DNA of 64,000 nucleotides from Paraburkholderia sp. Ac-20340 (GCF_017104965.1 NZ_JAAGPR010000024.1:60308-124307), one strand, 5' to 3'; positions 50,258 to 59,632 are shown, counted from the stretch's first letter. The notes: generated by a model from the letters alone, not told the origin. Numbers and translations: made by a program.

Positions 50258-51204
50258 GCCTGGGCCGGTTTCCCATGCGGAAAGCGCTTGCGTGCGCTGT
50301 CGTTACGGTGAGCGCGCCGGCAGTCGCGGTTCAAACGCCGCACAGCTGCGGCGGCGATCCGCACGTGCAGTGCGCAACCTACGATGCAAACCAGTCCTAT
50401 CGCGTGGCGACAGAAGCGGGAAGGGCGGTATTCATCCAGTTCGAGCCGGGAGAGAAGGTCATCGACCACGGTGCAGGCATCGGCGATACCAAGGCGTGGT
50501 CGCTGGGCATGACCGACAGCGGAGCGTTACTGAAGCCGAGAGCCCAGCAGCCCGAGACGAATTTCCTGATCGTGACGAACCGTCGCGTCTACGCCATATC
50601 CCTGGCTGATGCGACGGCCGCGCAGCCGGCGACGTGGGTGCTGCGCTTCGATTATCCAGACACGCGCGAGAAGGCGGCGTCGGCACAACTGCGCCGGCAG
50701 CAGGCAGTCACGGCGGCACTCGCGGGCGCGACGGGCAGTCCGATGCCGCGCGCATCAATGCCGGGCGGCAGGGCGGCGTTCCTGGCGACGCTGCAGGCCG
50801 TCGGCAACCCCGGCACTCAGGTGGCCCCAGTCGCTGTGGCCAACGCGTCGAACATGCAGTACATGATGCGCGGCGATCACGCTCTTGCGCCGACCGTCCT
50901 ATGGGACGACGGGCGCTTTACCTACTTCAAGTATTCGACGACACGCGATCTGCCCACGATCTTCACCAAGCTGCCGGACGGTGACGAGGCGACCGTGAAT
51001 TACCACATGGAGGGCGACACGATCGTCGTGCACGAGGTCTCCAGGGAATTCGTGATCCGCTACGGGCAATCGGTTCTGGGTATTCGCAACGACGGCTACT
51101 CGCCCGATGGCCATTCAGACGCATCAGGTTCGTCGCTGCCTGGCACAGCCCGGCTCACGCGGGAGCGTGACGCGTCCTTCAACCCTTCGAGTCCTGGCAA
51201 CTGA
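50254..51204 (+). CDS. virB9: VirB9-type outer-membrane complex protein
   Basis: 316 residues with a signal peptide (KALACAVVTVSAPAVAVQ). The VirB9/CagX domain has YRVATEAGRAVFIQFEPGEKV, TNRRVYAIS and a C-terminal strand region YMMRGDHALAPTVLWDDGRF, then TYFKYSTTRDLPTIF. Forms the core complex with VirB7 and VirB10. Confidence 0.94.
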   Translation: MSLGRFPMRKALACAVVTVSAPAVAVQTPHSCGGDPHVQCATYDANQSYRVATEAGRAVFIQFEPGEKVIDHGAGIGDTKAWSLGMTDSGALLKPRAQQPETNFLIVTNRRVYAISLADATAAQPATWVLRFDYPDTREKAASAQLRRQQAVTAALAGATGSPMPRASMPGGRAAFLATLQAVGNPGTQVAPVAVANASNMQYMMRGDHALAPTVLWDDGRFTYFKYSTTRDLPTIFTKLPDGDEATVNYHMEGDTIVVHEVSREFVIRYGQSVLGIRNDGYSPDGHSDASGSSLPGTARLTRERDASFNPSSPGN

Positions 51205-51221
51205 ACGGTGCACACAGACCG

Positions 51222-52580
51222 ATGAAAGAGCAAAACGAAATCTCGAGCAGGCCGACCTCCGACACCGGGCCGGAACCGTCGCTGGAGCTCCCGGGGCGCC
51301 GCAAAACCCGCGCCGGCCGATGGAAGCTCGTGCTCGCGTTCATCGTCATCATCGGATTCGGTGCGGCCGCCCTCACGGTAGGACTCCAGCGCCTGGCCGA
51401 CAGTCATCAGGAAGCCAAAAAAGCGGACGAAAAGAAGGCGCAGAACTCGGGAAATCACGACCCCGGTACGGATATTGATGCCCAGAAAGACCGGATCAAG
51501 CGTGATGAAGCGGCGCAGGCGAAAGCTGCGTCAGAAGCGGCGGCCGCGGCTAACGCGGCCTCGGAGGCGAGGGCGCACCTGGCGCAGCCTTCGGATACGG
51601 CGCAGCACGGCGGCACGGGTGGTCAGATGGCCGCGAACCGGCAGCGTCCGCTCACGCCGGCCGAGCGGCGCCTGCAGGGCAGCGTGCTCGCGCTGGGTGG
51701 CGGCGACACGGGTGCCGAGGCGGGAGATACGACAGAGAGCGGCGCAACGATGGATGCGTTCGGGCGCGGCAACAGTGCTTCCGGTGGTAACGACAGCAGC
51801 GCGGACGGCGGCCTGTCCGGCGCGGCGAGGTCGATGGGCCTGTCGGCTCTGCGCGGGCAGTCAGGAGGAGGTGGTGCCGCCCGCGCGACGCCGGCCACGG
51901 GCGATGGCAAGGGGAGTGCCCTTGAGCAGTCGCTGCAGCCTTCGAACCTGCAGTCGATGCAGGCGTCGTTCCGGCCAAACCGCCACTACCTGCTTAGCCG
52001 AAACACGATGATCCGCTGCGGACAGGCCACGGCGATCCGTACTGACCGCCCCGGCCTCATAGGCTGTCCGATTGCGCAGGACGTCTGGTCAGACGACGGC
52101 ACGACGCTGCTGGTGCGCAAGGGCGCGATTGCCAAGGGCGAGACGCGTGATGCCGTGATGCAGGGGCAGGGCGTGATCGGCGCGATCTGGGACGAGATCG
52201 ACGATGGCGACGTGCGGATTCCACTGAATTCGCCGGCGACCGATCCGCTGGGCGCGGCTGGCATTCCCGCCTACGTCGACGAGCACTTCTGGCTGCGCTT
52301 CAAGGGCGCGCTGATGGTGAGCCTGATCGGTGACTTCGGTCAGGCGCTGGCCAACAGGGCAACCGGAGCGGGGCAGACGATCACCTTCTCGAACAGTTCG
52401 AATGCGACCCAGGAGGTCGCTGCGGAGACGCTACGCTCCACGATCAACATTCCGCCGACGGCGTATTCGAACCAGGGCTCCGTGATCAACATATTTGTGG
52501 CGCGCGACGTGGACCTGAGCAGCGTGTACGAGAACGTCGGCGTGGACGGCAACGAGGTCGGTTCGACGGACCCGCAATGA
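51222..52580 (+). CDS. virB10: VirB10-type core-complex protein
   Basis: 452 residues. One N-terminal transmembrane helix (RWKLVLAFIVIIGFGAAALTV) is followed by a long Ala/Lys- and Pro/Gly-rich periplasmic linker. The C-terminal TrbI/VirB10 beta domain runs from LLSRNTMIRCGQATAI to IPPTAYSNQGSVINIFVARDVDLSSVY. It spans both membranes and senses ATP use. The stop is 14 bp before the next gene. Confidence 0.94.
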   Translation: MKEQNEISSRPTSDTGPEPSLELPGRRKTRAGRWKLVLAFIVIIGFGAAALTVGLQRLADSHQEAKKADEKKAQNSGNHDPGTDIDAQKDRIKRDEAAQAKAASEAAAAANAASEARAHLAQPSDTAQHGGTGGQMAANRQRPLTPAERRLQGSVLALGGGDTGAEAGDTTESGATMDAFGRGNSASGGNDSSADGGLSGAARSMGLSALRGQSGGGGAARATPATGDGKGSALEQSLQPSNLQSMQASFRPNRHYLLSRNTMIRCGQATAIRTDRPGLIGCPIAQDVWSDDGTTLLVRKGAIAKGETRDAVMQGQGVIGAIWDEIDDGDVRIPLNSPATDPLGAAGIPAYVDEHFWLRFKGALMVSLIGDFGQALANRATGAGQTITFSNSSNATQEVAAETLRSTINIPPTAYSNQGSVINIFVARDVDLSSVYENVGVDGNEVGSTDPQ

Positions 52581-52594
52581 AAGGAGGCGAGACG

Positions 52595-53040
52595 GTGACA
52601 ACGAAGTTGCAGGTTCACTTTCCCGAGGATTTTCCGCTTCACGGCATCGATCGTGATGCCTTTGAGGCAAACTGCGAGATGCGCTGCATTACATGTTCAA
52701 TGGCAGCCGCGTGCGGCAACTGGCCGATCAGGTTGATGCCCGCCGCGCGTTCACGCCCTCGGATGCGCTGCCGCTGCGCCGCATTGGCGACGAACACGCC
52801 TTCGAGGAATGTCTGTCCCTGGATCGCTGCCGGTTTGAGGACATGTCCTCGCCGCTGCACCGCCAGGTCCTCAATGCAGTGGGCGAGCGTCTGGGTCTGC
52901 CGATGGTGACCACAGTCGTCTCCACCTCATCGCTCGCACAGACGCTGCGCGAACTCGCGAGCAGCGTACCGGATGACCGGCAGTCGTACCGCGTGTCGGT
53001 ACAGGTCGAGCCGCTGGTGCCTCCGGGCGAGGCGCACTGA
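52595..53040 (+). pseudogene. Small T4SS-operon protein with a one-base frameshift
   Basis: GTG at 52595 follows AAGGAGG. The first frame reads TTKLQVHFPEDFPLHGIDRDAFE to about 52665. Coding then continues in the -1 frame as GKLRDALHYMFNGSRVRQLADQ and on to PLVPPGEAH at 53040. Restoring one G in TTTGAGGCAAA would join them into ~149 residues. It could be a real deletion, a sequencing error or, less likely, programmed frameshifting. Family not recognised; location between virB10 and virB11 suggests an accessory role. Confidence 0.6.
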
Positions 53041-53076
53041 AGCGGGTTGTAACGGGAGATACAAGGAGGCTTGCTG

Positions 53077-54117
53077 ATGAATGCCGCAGTGATGATTGAC
53101 GTCATCGAGAAAGGGACCATTGCGCGGAATTTCCTCAAGCAGATGGGCATCTCGAATTTCTTCGATACCGGACTGACCGAAGTCGCGATCAACCGTCCCG
53201 GCGAGATCTGGACGGAAGGTCCGCAAGGCTGGAAGCGGCACGACGCGCCCGCATGCACGCTGGATGCCTGCTTCAAGCTCGGAAATGCCCTGACGGTGGC
53301 CAAGGGGGGCAAGCTGTCCACGCGAGACCCGATCCACCCTGTTGTGCTTCCCGACGGCGAGCGCGGTCACGTGCTAATGGCCCCTGCCTGCGAGCGCGAC
53401 ACCCTCTCTATCACGATCCGCATTCCCTCAAAGGTCCGGTTTTCTGTTGGCGAGTACGAGGATAGGGGCTGGTTCAGCGACTATCGCGATGTCTCTCCGC
53501 GGCGTGACACTTCCCACCATGACCTTCTCCAGCCGTTCGAGCTGGCAATGCTAGAGGCACAAGGTGAGCGCAGCATCCGGCGCATGCTAGAGCTCGCTGT
53601 TGCAAACCGGCTGAACATCCTGATCGCTGGTGGTACCGGGTCGGGCAAGACCACGTTACACAAGGGACTGGTCGATCTTGTGCCAACCGATGAGCGAATC
53701 GGCACGATCCAGGACATCCCGGAACTGTCGTTACCGGAGCACCCTAACCACGTCCACATGTTCTTCAGCGACGAGCTTCCGGCGAAGGAGCTGGTGCGCT
53801 CGACCTTGCGCATGAAGTTCGATCGCGTGTTCATGGCCGAACTGCGCGGCGATGAGGCATGGGACTACATCACGCTGATGAACACCGACACGCCCGGCGG
53901 CATCACGACATTGCATTGCAATGGCGCGCGCACTGCGCACTCGCGCATCGCCACACTCGTCAAGCAGGGTGTGGTGGGCCAGACGCTCGACTGGCAGTTC
54001 ATCGTCGGGCAGGTGCGCTCGACGGTTGATCTGGTGCTGTACATGCGAAAAAAGCGGCTTGCCGAGATCTGGTACGACCCGATCGGCAAGTGGCAATGGC
54101 TCGACGGTGCGGTATGA
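53077..54117 (+). CDS. virB11: VirB11-type hexameric ATPase
   Basis: 346 residues, start preceded by AAGGAGG. The N-terminal domain leads to the RecA-like core with Walker A GGTGSGKTT (185-193), the Asp box GTIQDIPELSL, Walker B-like RVFMAELRGDEAWDYI and the His box GGITTLHCNG. It coordinates VirB4 and VirD4 in switching between pilus assembly and transfer. The stop overlaps the following gene (ATGA). Confidence 0.95.
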   Translation: MNAAVMIDVIEKGTIARNFLKQMGISNFFDTGLTEVAINRPGEIWTEGPQGWKRHDAPACTLDACFKLGNALTVAKGGKLSTRDPIHPVVLPDGERGHVLMAPACERDTLSITIRIPSKVRFSVGEYEDRGWFSDYRDVSPRRDTSHHDLLQPFELAMLEAQGERSIRRMLELAVANRLNILIAGGTGSGKTTLHKGLVDLVPTDERIGTIQDIPELSLPEHPNHVHMFFSDELPAKELVRSTLRMKFDRVFMAELRGDEAWDYITLMNTDTPGGITTLHCNGARTAHSRIATLVKQGVVGQTLDWQFIVGQVRSTVDLVLYMRKKRLAEIWYDPIGKWQWLDGAV

Positions 54118-54629
54118 ACGCCGTCGATCTCGACATTCAGGCCGCCGCTGAGGATTCTGCGGCATGCAAATGGAGGCCGCAGGGTGAATTCGCGCTCGTG
54201 CATCCAACCGGGTGGTCGATCGCGCGATATAGCCCGTCTGCCGGCCGGCGGTATCGCAAAGCACTGAGGAGCGCCATGCCGAAATATCTAAGGATCCTGA
54301 TTCCGTGCGTCGTGCTGCTGGTGATCGAGACCGGCGCCGTGGCACTCGGCCAGTACGCCGGCGGAAGGCTCTTCGCCCTTATGGAGAAGCTGCCGCCGAA
54401 CACGGTGAGTCTGTTCACGCTCTATGACTACTGGCATGCCTGGGGCGACGTACCGTCGGTCGTGCGCGCCCTGAGAGTTTGCACACTGCTCTCGGCGGTG
54501 ATTGGTTGCCTGCCGGTCGCAATCGTGGGAGTGGCGCTCGCAAAATCGCGTGGTCGCATTGCGCAATTCGGCGATGCGCGCTTTGCCACACGCCGCGACA
54601 TCGAGAAAGCCGGCCTGCTGGAGAAGTGA
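54114..54629 (+). CDS. Membrane (N-terminal) module of VirD4 coupling protein
   Basis: 171 residues, start coupled to virB11; an internal Met (MPKYLRILIP, 54276) is another candidate. Two transmembrane helices (LRILIPCVVLLVIETGAVALG; LLSAVIGCLPVAIVGVAL) flank a periplasmic loop. The end reads IAQFGDARFATRRDIEKAGLLEK, which is the FGxARWA-type junction normally leading into the VirD4 ATPase domain. That domain starts 1 bp after this stop in the +1 frame. The split is either natural or a frameshift. Confidence 0.75.
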   Translation: MNAVDLDIQAAAEDSAACKWRPQGEFALVHPTGWSIARYSPSAGRRYRKALRSAMPKYLRILIPCVVLLVIETGAVALGQYAGGRLFALMEKLPPNTVSLFTLYDYWHAWGDVPSVVRALRVCTLLSAVIGCLPVAIVGVALAKSRGRIAQFGDARFATRRDIEKAGLLEK

Positions 54630-54630
54630 C

Positions 54631-56370
54631 ATGTCGCATATGTACCCTCCGTTTATCGTCGGCAAGTACAAGGGCGAATACCTCAAGTATCGCGGCCAGG
54701 ACTTCCTGATGCTCGCGGCCGGCACCCGCGCTGAGAAAGGCGTCTCGATGGTGATCCCGAATCTTCTCACCTATCCGCATTCGGTTGTGGTGGAGGACAT
54801 CAAGGGCGAGAACTGGCTGTATACCTCGGGTTACAGGCGTAGATGCGGTCAGGAGACCTGGCTGTGGGCTCCGTTCGCCGAGGATGGCCGTACTCACGGC
54901 TACAACCCGTTTGCGTACATTGAGAGGCGCCCTGCCTGGATGCGTGTGGGCGACGTGATGGGCATCGGTGAACATCTTTACCCGTCGAACGTCGATGCGC
55001 GGCTGAAATACTGGAACGACAACGCGCGCAATCTCTTCATCGGCATCGTGCTGTACCTGCTCGAAACGCCGTCGCTGCCTTGCACGTTCGGCGAGGTGCT
55101 GCGGCAGGCCTCCGGCAAGGGCAGGACGATACGCGAGCACGTATCGTCGATCGTCAGTACGCGTACCAACCCGACTGATACGCTACCTGCCCTCAGCTTC
55201 GAGTGCCTGGACTGCCTGAACCGCTTCCTGTCGCAATCGAAGGAAGCGTTCGCCAACATCGTTTCAACGATGACCGCACCGCTGAACGTGTTCAGCAATC
55301 CCATTGTCGACGCAGCGACATCACGATGCGATTTCGATCCGTCTGAGGTGCGCAAAAAGCCGATGTCGATCTATGTCGCGATCAAGCCGAACGAGCTCAA
55401 GGCCGGCGCTCTACTCATCAACCTGTTCTTCTCCCAGCTGATCGACCTTAACACGCGCGAGCAGCCCGCCGAGAATCCGGACCTGACGTACCAGTGCGCG
55501 TTGATCATGGACGAGTTTGCGGCGCCCGGCAAGATCGACATCATCGACACGGGCAATGCGTTCATTGCCGGTTTCAATTTGCGCCTGATGCTGATTTTCC
55601 ACAGCATGTCGCAGCTTGAGGATCCGAAGCTGTACGGCAAGCACGGCGCACAGACGCTCGCGGTGAACTGCAAGATGCGTAACATCTTTGCACCGCGGAC
55701 CAGAGAGGATTCCGAAGAGTATTCGAAGATGCTCGGCACTTTCACGTTTCTGGCGCGCTCGAGGGGGCGCAGTCGTGGCCGCAGCGCGTCGACCAGCACG
55801 AACGAGAGCGAGCACGCCCGTCCGCTGATGCTACCGCAGGAACTGCGGGCACTTCCGAAGAACAAGCAGATCATCACGATAGAAGGGTGCAACCCGATCC
55901 TGTGCGACAAGGCGTACTTCTACGAAGACGCCGAACTCGTGGACCGCCTTGTGCAGCAAAGCCCCTATCTGCAGGGCGTCATGGCAGACCTTGAAAAAAC
56001 CAATCGCCGCGGCGCGATGTTTGGGTTCTCGCCGAAATTTCCGGATGAACAGCAGATGAAGCATGCGGCATTCGTCGCCCGCGAACTGTGCGCGCCGGTG
56101 TCGCAGATCGATGTTGGGCAGTGGTGGCAGGCGCAGAACGTTGCACGCCGAGCCCAGGCTGCCACGATCGGCGCCGCGGCCAGCCCCGTGCGCGATGTGC
56201 GCGGGCATGAGGTCGGTGTGCTGAAGGCTGTCCACTTTGCTAACCGTGAAAGCATCCGCTCCTCGCTCTTCAGGCTGATGCCATACCTGCGTGAGGTGGT
56301 TCCCGATGCGGTCGCGGCAGACCAGCCGGACGCGCCCTCTACCCCTGTAACTGAAGGAGCCCCGCTATGA
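54631..56370 (+). CDS. virD4: VirD4-type coupling ATPase, cytosolic part
   Basis: 579 residues lacking the N-terminal membrane domain (encoded by the preceding gene). Homologous landmarks are YPPFIVGKYKGEYLKYRGQ, MVIPNLLTYPHSVVVEDIKGENW, LKYWNDNARNLF, YQCALIMDEFAAPGKI and VNCKMRNIFAPRTREDSEEYSK. The nucleotide-binding loop reads AAGTRAEKGVSM (29-40), where relatives have PTRSGKGV, so the conserved Ser-Gly is Ala-Glu. It should recruit substrates to the T4SS. It overlaps the LPD7 gene by 4 bp. Confidence 0.88.
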   Translation: MSHMYPPFIVGKYKGEYLKYRGQDFLMLAAGTRAEKGVSMVIPNLLTYPHSVVVEDIKGENWLYTSGYRRRCGQETWLWAPFAEDGRTHGYNPFAYIERRPAWMRVGDVMGIGEHLYPSNVDARLKYWNDNARNLFIGIVLYLLETPSLPCTFGEVLRQASGKGRTIREHVSSIVSTRTNPTDTLPALSFECLDCLNRFLSQSKEAFANIVSTMTAPLNVFSNPIVDAATSRCDFDPSEVRKKPMSIYVAIKPNELKAGALLINLFFSQLIDLNTREQPAENPDLTYQCALIMDEFAAPGKIDIIDTGNAFIAGFNLRLMLIFHSMSQLEDPKLYGKHGAQTLAVNCKMRNIFAPRTREDSEEYSKMLGTFTFLARSRGRSRGRSASTSTNESEHARPLMLPQELRALPKNKQIITIEGCNPILCDKAYFYEDAELVDRLVQQSPYLQGVMADLEKTNRRGAMFGFSPKFPDEQQMKHAAFVARELCAPVSQIDVGQWWQAQNVARRAQAATIGAAASPVRDVRGHEVGVLKAVHFANRESIRSSLFRLMPYLREVVPDAVAADQPDAPSTPVTEGAPL

Positions 56371-58058
56371 ACGAGATCGAAATCCCGCAGGATCGGCTTG
56401 ACGTCCACGAGCGCGACGCGGCCAACGAGAATGACGCGTCGGACATCCGCGCGCGCCAGACACTGCCGGCGAACGAGGAGGACGCACGCCTCGCGCCGGG
56501 AACGCCTGAACAGCCTCTTGATGACGCGACGCGTGAGCGGTTGAAGAAGATCCGCGAAGCCGACCGCGTGCGGGCCAAGGCACACCTTGAAGAGGGCAGC
56601 ACGCCGACTGATGACACCGTTAAACCAGCCGCCGGTATCGGCAAGCCGCTCGATCCGAAGAGTGGCGAGAACAGTATCCGTCCGAAGCCGATTACGGAGA
56701 AGACCGGCTACGAGGTGCCGAAGTCGGTACGTGATCGCTATGTGACGTACGAAGGCAAGTATCTCGACCGCAAGAGCGAGACCGTGCATTTCGAGGACAA
56801 GGGCCGCTCGCTTGCCACGGCGAGCGAAGACCGTGAGGTGATCCAGCATATGGTGGCCGTCGCGCAGGCGAAGCACTGGGGCGAGCTGCAGATCAAGGGC
56901 AGCGAAGAGTTCCGGCGCCAGGCGTGGATTGTGGCCGAACTTGCCGGCGTGCCCTCACGCGGGTTCAAGCCGGACGCCCAGGATCGTGCGCGACTCACCG
57001 CCGCGCGCGAAGCGATGCGTATAGCAGCCGGCGAGCGGTCAAACACCAACGAGCCGGAGCGTACGAACACGGTGGAGTCCTTGGGGGACGGAAAGATGCC
57101 GGAGCAGCCGGTACCGGGGGGCAGGTCAGATCCCGAACGGACGGCTCGCGGCCCATCTACGGCGTTGCCGCCCACGGACAAGGGGCCTTCCGCTCCGCAG
57201 CGGGGGCCGTCTGCCGCCGGCCTGCCGTCGGCAGCCCCGCTGCCGGCCGCGTCGTCCGCATCGCCAGCGGCGGCGACGCCGGGCGTCACGGCAGGCGTGC
57301 TTGTCGCGCACGGCGCCGCGCCGTTCAATCACGACGAAAAGCAGAACGACAGCTATTACGCGACTGTACGCACGCCGTCTGGCGAGCAAACCGTGTGGGG
57401 CTTCGACATCGAGCGGGCGATTGCAGAAAGCGGTGTCCAGGTTGGCCAGCGCATCGAGCTCGAAAATGGCGGCAACCGCGAGGTCGCTGTCCTGAAGAGG
57501 CAGTTTGACGAAAACGGGAAGGAACTGGCGCCGAAGTCCGTGACGAGCCGCCGTAACGAGTGGCACGTGTCGTCGCCGGATGTAGCTGGACTGCCCACGC
57601 GCGAGCAGCGACAGCAGATGGCCAGTGTGCGCCGCGAGATCGATGAACGGCGTCGCATCAATGAGGCACGCGACGCTTTCCTGAGCGGCAACTGGAAGTA
57701 CACCAGGGAGCAGCAGGTTACGCTGGATATGGCCCGCGAGCGCATCAAGGAACAGGCCGCCCGCGAGGTCCTGGAAGACGAGATCAAGGGGCTGCCCGAG
57801 CAGCAGAAGGAGCGCCTGCGGGGGAAGTTCGAAAGCGCCGTGGCCGAGGCGCGCGCAACTAACCGTCCGCTCGACGTCCCGATGCCGCAGGTGAGCGAGG
57901 CGACCATTGAGGCCGTGCGCGAACAGATCGCGCGCGAGCGTGCCGACCAGGGCGTGGAGCCGTCGCAGCCGCGTACTGAAGCGGGTAGCGATCGCGCACC
58001 GGAACAGTCCACTCAGGAGGCCAGTCATGGCGCGCCGTCATTCGAACTCGAACCGTAA
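56367..58058 (+). CDS. LPD7-domain protein without relaxase domain
   Basis: 563 residues. An LPD7-like region (residues ~115-215) has RDRYVTYEGKYLDRKSETVHFEDKGRSL, MVAVAQAKHWGELQIKGSEEFRRQAWIVAEL in parts. A Pro/Ala-rich linker leads to a beta-rich module (SYYATVRTPSGEQTVWGFDIERAIAES) and a long Arg/Glu coiled coil. In other plasmids these modules form the C-terminal part of TraI/MobF-like relaxases; here the N-terminal relaxase is missing. It begins within the virD4 end. Confidence 0.75.
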   Translation: MNEIEIPQDRLDVHERDAANENDASDIRARQTLPANEEDARLAPGTPEQPLDDATRERLKKIREADRVRAKAHLEEGSTPTDDTVKPAAGIGKPLDPKSGENSIRPKPITEKTGYEVPKSVRDRYVTYEGKYLDRKSETVHFEDKGRSLATASEDREVIQHMVAVAQAKHWGELQIKGSEEFRRQAWIVAELAGVPSRGFKPDAQDRARLTAAREAMRIAAGERSNTNEPERTNTVESLGDGKMPEQPVPGGRSDPERTARGPSTALPPTDKGPSAPQRGPSAAGLPSAAPLPAASSASPAAATPGVTAGVLVAHGAAPFNHDEKQNDSYYATVRTPSGEQTVWGFDIERAIAESGVQVGQRIELENGGNREVAVLKRQFDENGKELAPKSVTSRRNEWHVSSPDVAGLPTREQRQQMASVRREIDERRRINEARDAFLSGNWKYTREQQVTLDMARERIKEQAAREVLEDEIKGLPEQQKERLRGKFESAVAEARATNRPLDVPMPQVSEATIEAVREQIARERADQGVEPSQPRTEAGSDRAPEQSTQEASHGAPSFELEP

Positions 58059-58122
58059 CTCTGTCGATAGCTGCACGCAAACTGCAGCCCCGCACAGCAT
58101 TGTCCATTCGGAGAGCCGATCC

Positions 58123-58830
58123 ATGAAAATCGCCGTCATTAACTTCTCGGGCAACGTTGGCAAAACCACCATTGCCCGTCACCTGCTTGCGCCGCGCCTC
58201 GAGGGTGCGGACGTCATTCCCATCGAGTCAATCAACGCGGACGGCGCAGAAACCGAGGCGCTGCGCGGAAGAGACTTCGATGTGCTGCAGCAGCAGATGA
58301 TGTCGCTGAGAAGTGTCGTTGTCGATATCGGGGCGTCGAATGTCGAAGATTTCGTGTTGTTGATGCAGCGATACGAGGGATCTCACGAAGATTTCGACAG
58401 ATTCATTGTGCCTACTGTGCCCGCCCTGAAGCAGCAGGTCGACACGATCGCGACGCTCAATCAGCTCGCCGAACTTGGTATCGACCCGGCCAAGATCCGG
58501 TTGGTGTTCAACTTCGTAGACAACAAGTCGGATGTGACAAAGGTATTCGCTCGTCTGTTCGATCAGTACCGCGCGGCCGGAAAGTTCGTGCTCGACCCGG
58601 CTGGGGTGGTGTACGAAAATCCGATCTACGAAAAGATCAAATCGATTGGCAAGACGATCAGCGAAGTCAACGCCGATCCAACCGATTACGTGGCGTGGAA
58701 CGCCCGGGCCATGGAGGACGACACGCCGGAACACGAGCGCGCACACATTCGCCAGATGGTTGCCATCAAGCGGCTCGCCTCTCGGGTCACGCGCGAGCAC
58801 GACGCTGCTTTCAAACTCCTGGTGCAGTGA
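58123..58830 (+). CDS. stbB: StbB-like P-loop ATPase
   Basis: 235 residues: a short ParA/MinD-like ATPase with NFSGNVGKTT (residues 6-15), SVVVDIGASNVEDFVLL and IRLVFNFVDNKSDVTKVF. It matches the StbB proteins of IncW-type plasmids, which position plasmids and affect conjugation. No StbA-like DNA-binding gene is seen upstream. The stop overlaps the next gene (TGATG). Confidence 0.75.
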   Translation: MKIAVINFSGNVGKTTIARHLLAPRLEGADVIPIESINADGAETEALRGRDFDVLQQQMMSLRSVVVDIGASNVEDFVLLMQRYEGSHEDFDRFIVPTVPALKQQVDTIATLNQLAELGIDPAKIRLVFNFVDNKSDVTKVFARLFDQYRAAGKFVLDPAGVVYENPIYEKIKSIGKTISEVNADPTDYVAWNARAMEDDTPEHERAHIRQMVAIKRLASRVTREHDAAFKLLVQ

Positions 58831-59291
58831 TGGGCGCGGCCGACGATGCCATTCGCGAAGAACTGATCGGCGCAGTGCTGGGCGAACTGTCGCTCATGCG
58901 ACGCGATGTGGGCGAACTGTCAAAGCTTCTCAAGGACAGCGGCAAGCAGTTCAAGGACGACGGTGAGTTGACGCTCCTGAGAATGACCGCGCGTTATGAG
59001 CAATTTCTGGCGCGGTTTTCGGAATCGTCGACCGAGGTGCTTGAGAAAGCGGCCGTCTTCGAGGAGGCACGCGACCAACTCCTGGGCGAGCTGTCGCTGC
59101 GCCAGTACGACGAGGCGAACGGCCGCAGTCGCGAACTGCTGCGGGAAGTCCTGCAGCAGGAGCGACGCCGCAGCGGCTTTATCAGCCGAAAGGAACTTGC
59201 GATCTGGGTGGTGGGTGGGGCGCTGGTCACTGCGGCTCTGTCGGTCGCACTCCCGGTCTTTGTAGCCAGTACGCACCTGCTAGCAAAGTAA
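58830..59291 (+). CDS. StbC-like membrane-anchored helical protein
   Basis: 153 residues: a long helical coiled-coil part (MRRDVGELSKLLKDSGKQFK, LLREVLQQERRRSG) and a C-terminal transmembrane helix (IWVVGGALVTAALSVALPVFV). It is coupled to the StbB-like gene. It resembles StbC/mobilisation accessory proteins in architecture only, so the name is tentative. Confidence 0.6.
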   Translation: MGAADDAIREELIGAVLGELSLMRRDVGELSKLLKDSGKQFKDDGELTLLRMTARYEQFLARFSESSTEVLEKAAVFEEARDQLLGELSLRQYDEANGRSRELLREVLQQERRRSGFISRKELAIWVVGGALVTAALSVALPVFVASTHLLAK

Positions 59292-59305
59292 GGAGTGCAA
59301 GACCT

Positions 59306-59632
59306 ATGAAACGACGAATGATGGTGGCCTTGGTGTGCAGCGCGGCCCTCATTGGATCACTCGCTACGCCGGCGGCGCGCGCGGATGACAACGTTGATGC
59401 GTGCGGGGTCGTTCTCTGTCTTGCGGGGGTAATCGCCGGCGGCAGCGGTGGCAAGACGTGCAGCGAGTACGAAGCGACTTACTTTTCCATCGTGAAATTC
59501 CACAACGGGCACTTTGACCTGAGTGGCACGTCCAGTGCGCGCGGAGATTTCTTGAATCAGTGTCAGTCGGTGGGGGACGACCTGAAGGGCTCCGTTAATT
59601 CGAAATATGGAGCAGTCCAAAGCGGCCCCTGA
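59306..59632 (+). CDS. TrbM-like periplasmic protein
   Basis: 108 residues with signal peptide (MVALVCSAALIGSLATPAARA). The mature part DACGVVLCLAGVIAGGSGGKTC, then YFSIVKFHNGHFDLSGTSSARGDFLNQC has the TrbM/KikA pattern with Cys pairs. Such proteins accompany conjugation genes and may stabilise the channel. Close behind the StbC-like gene. Confidence 0.75.
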   Translation: MKRRMMVALVCSAALIGSLATPAARADDNVDACGVVLCLAGVIAGGSGGKTCSEYEATYFSIVKFHNGHFDLSGTSSARGDFLNQCQSVGDDLKGSVNSKYGAVQSGP

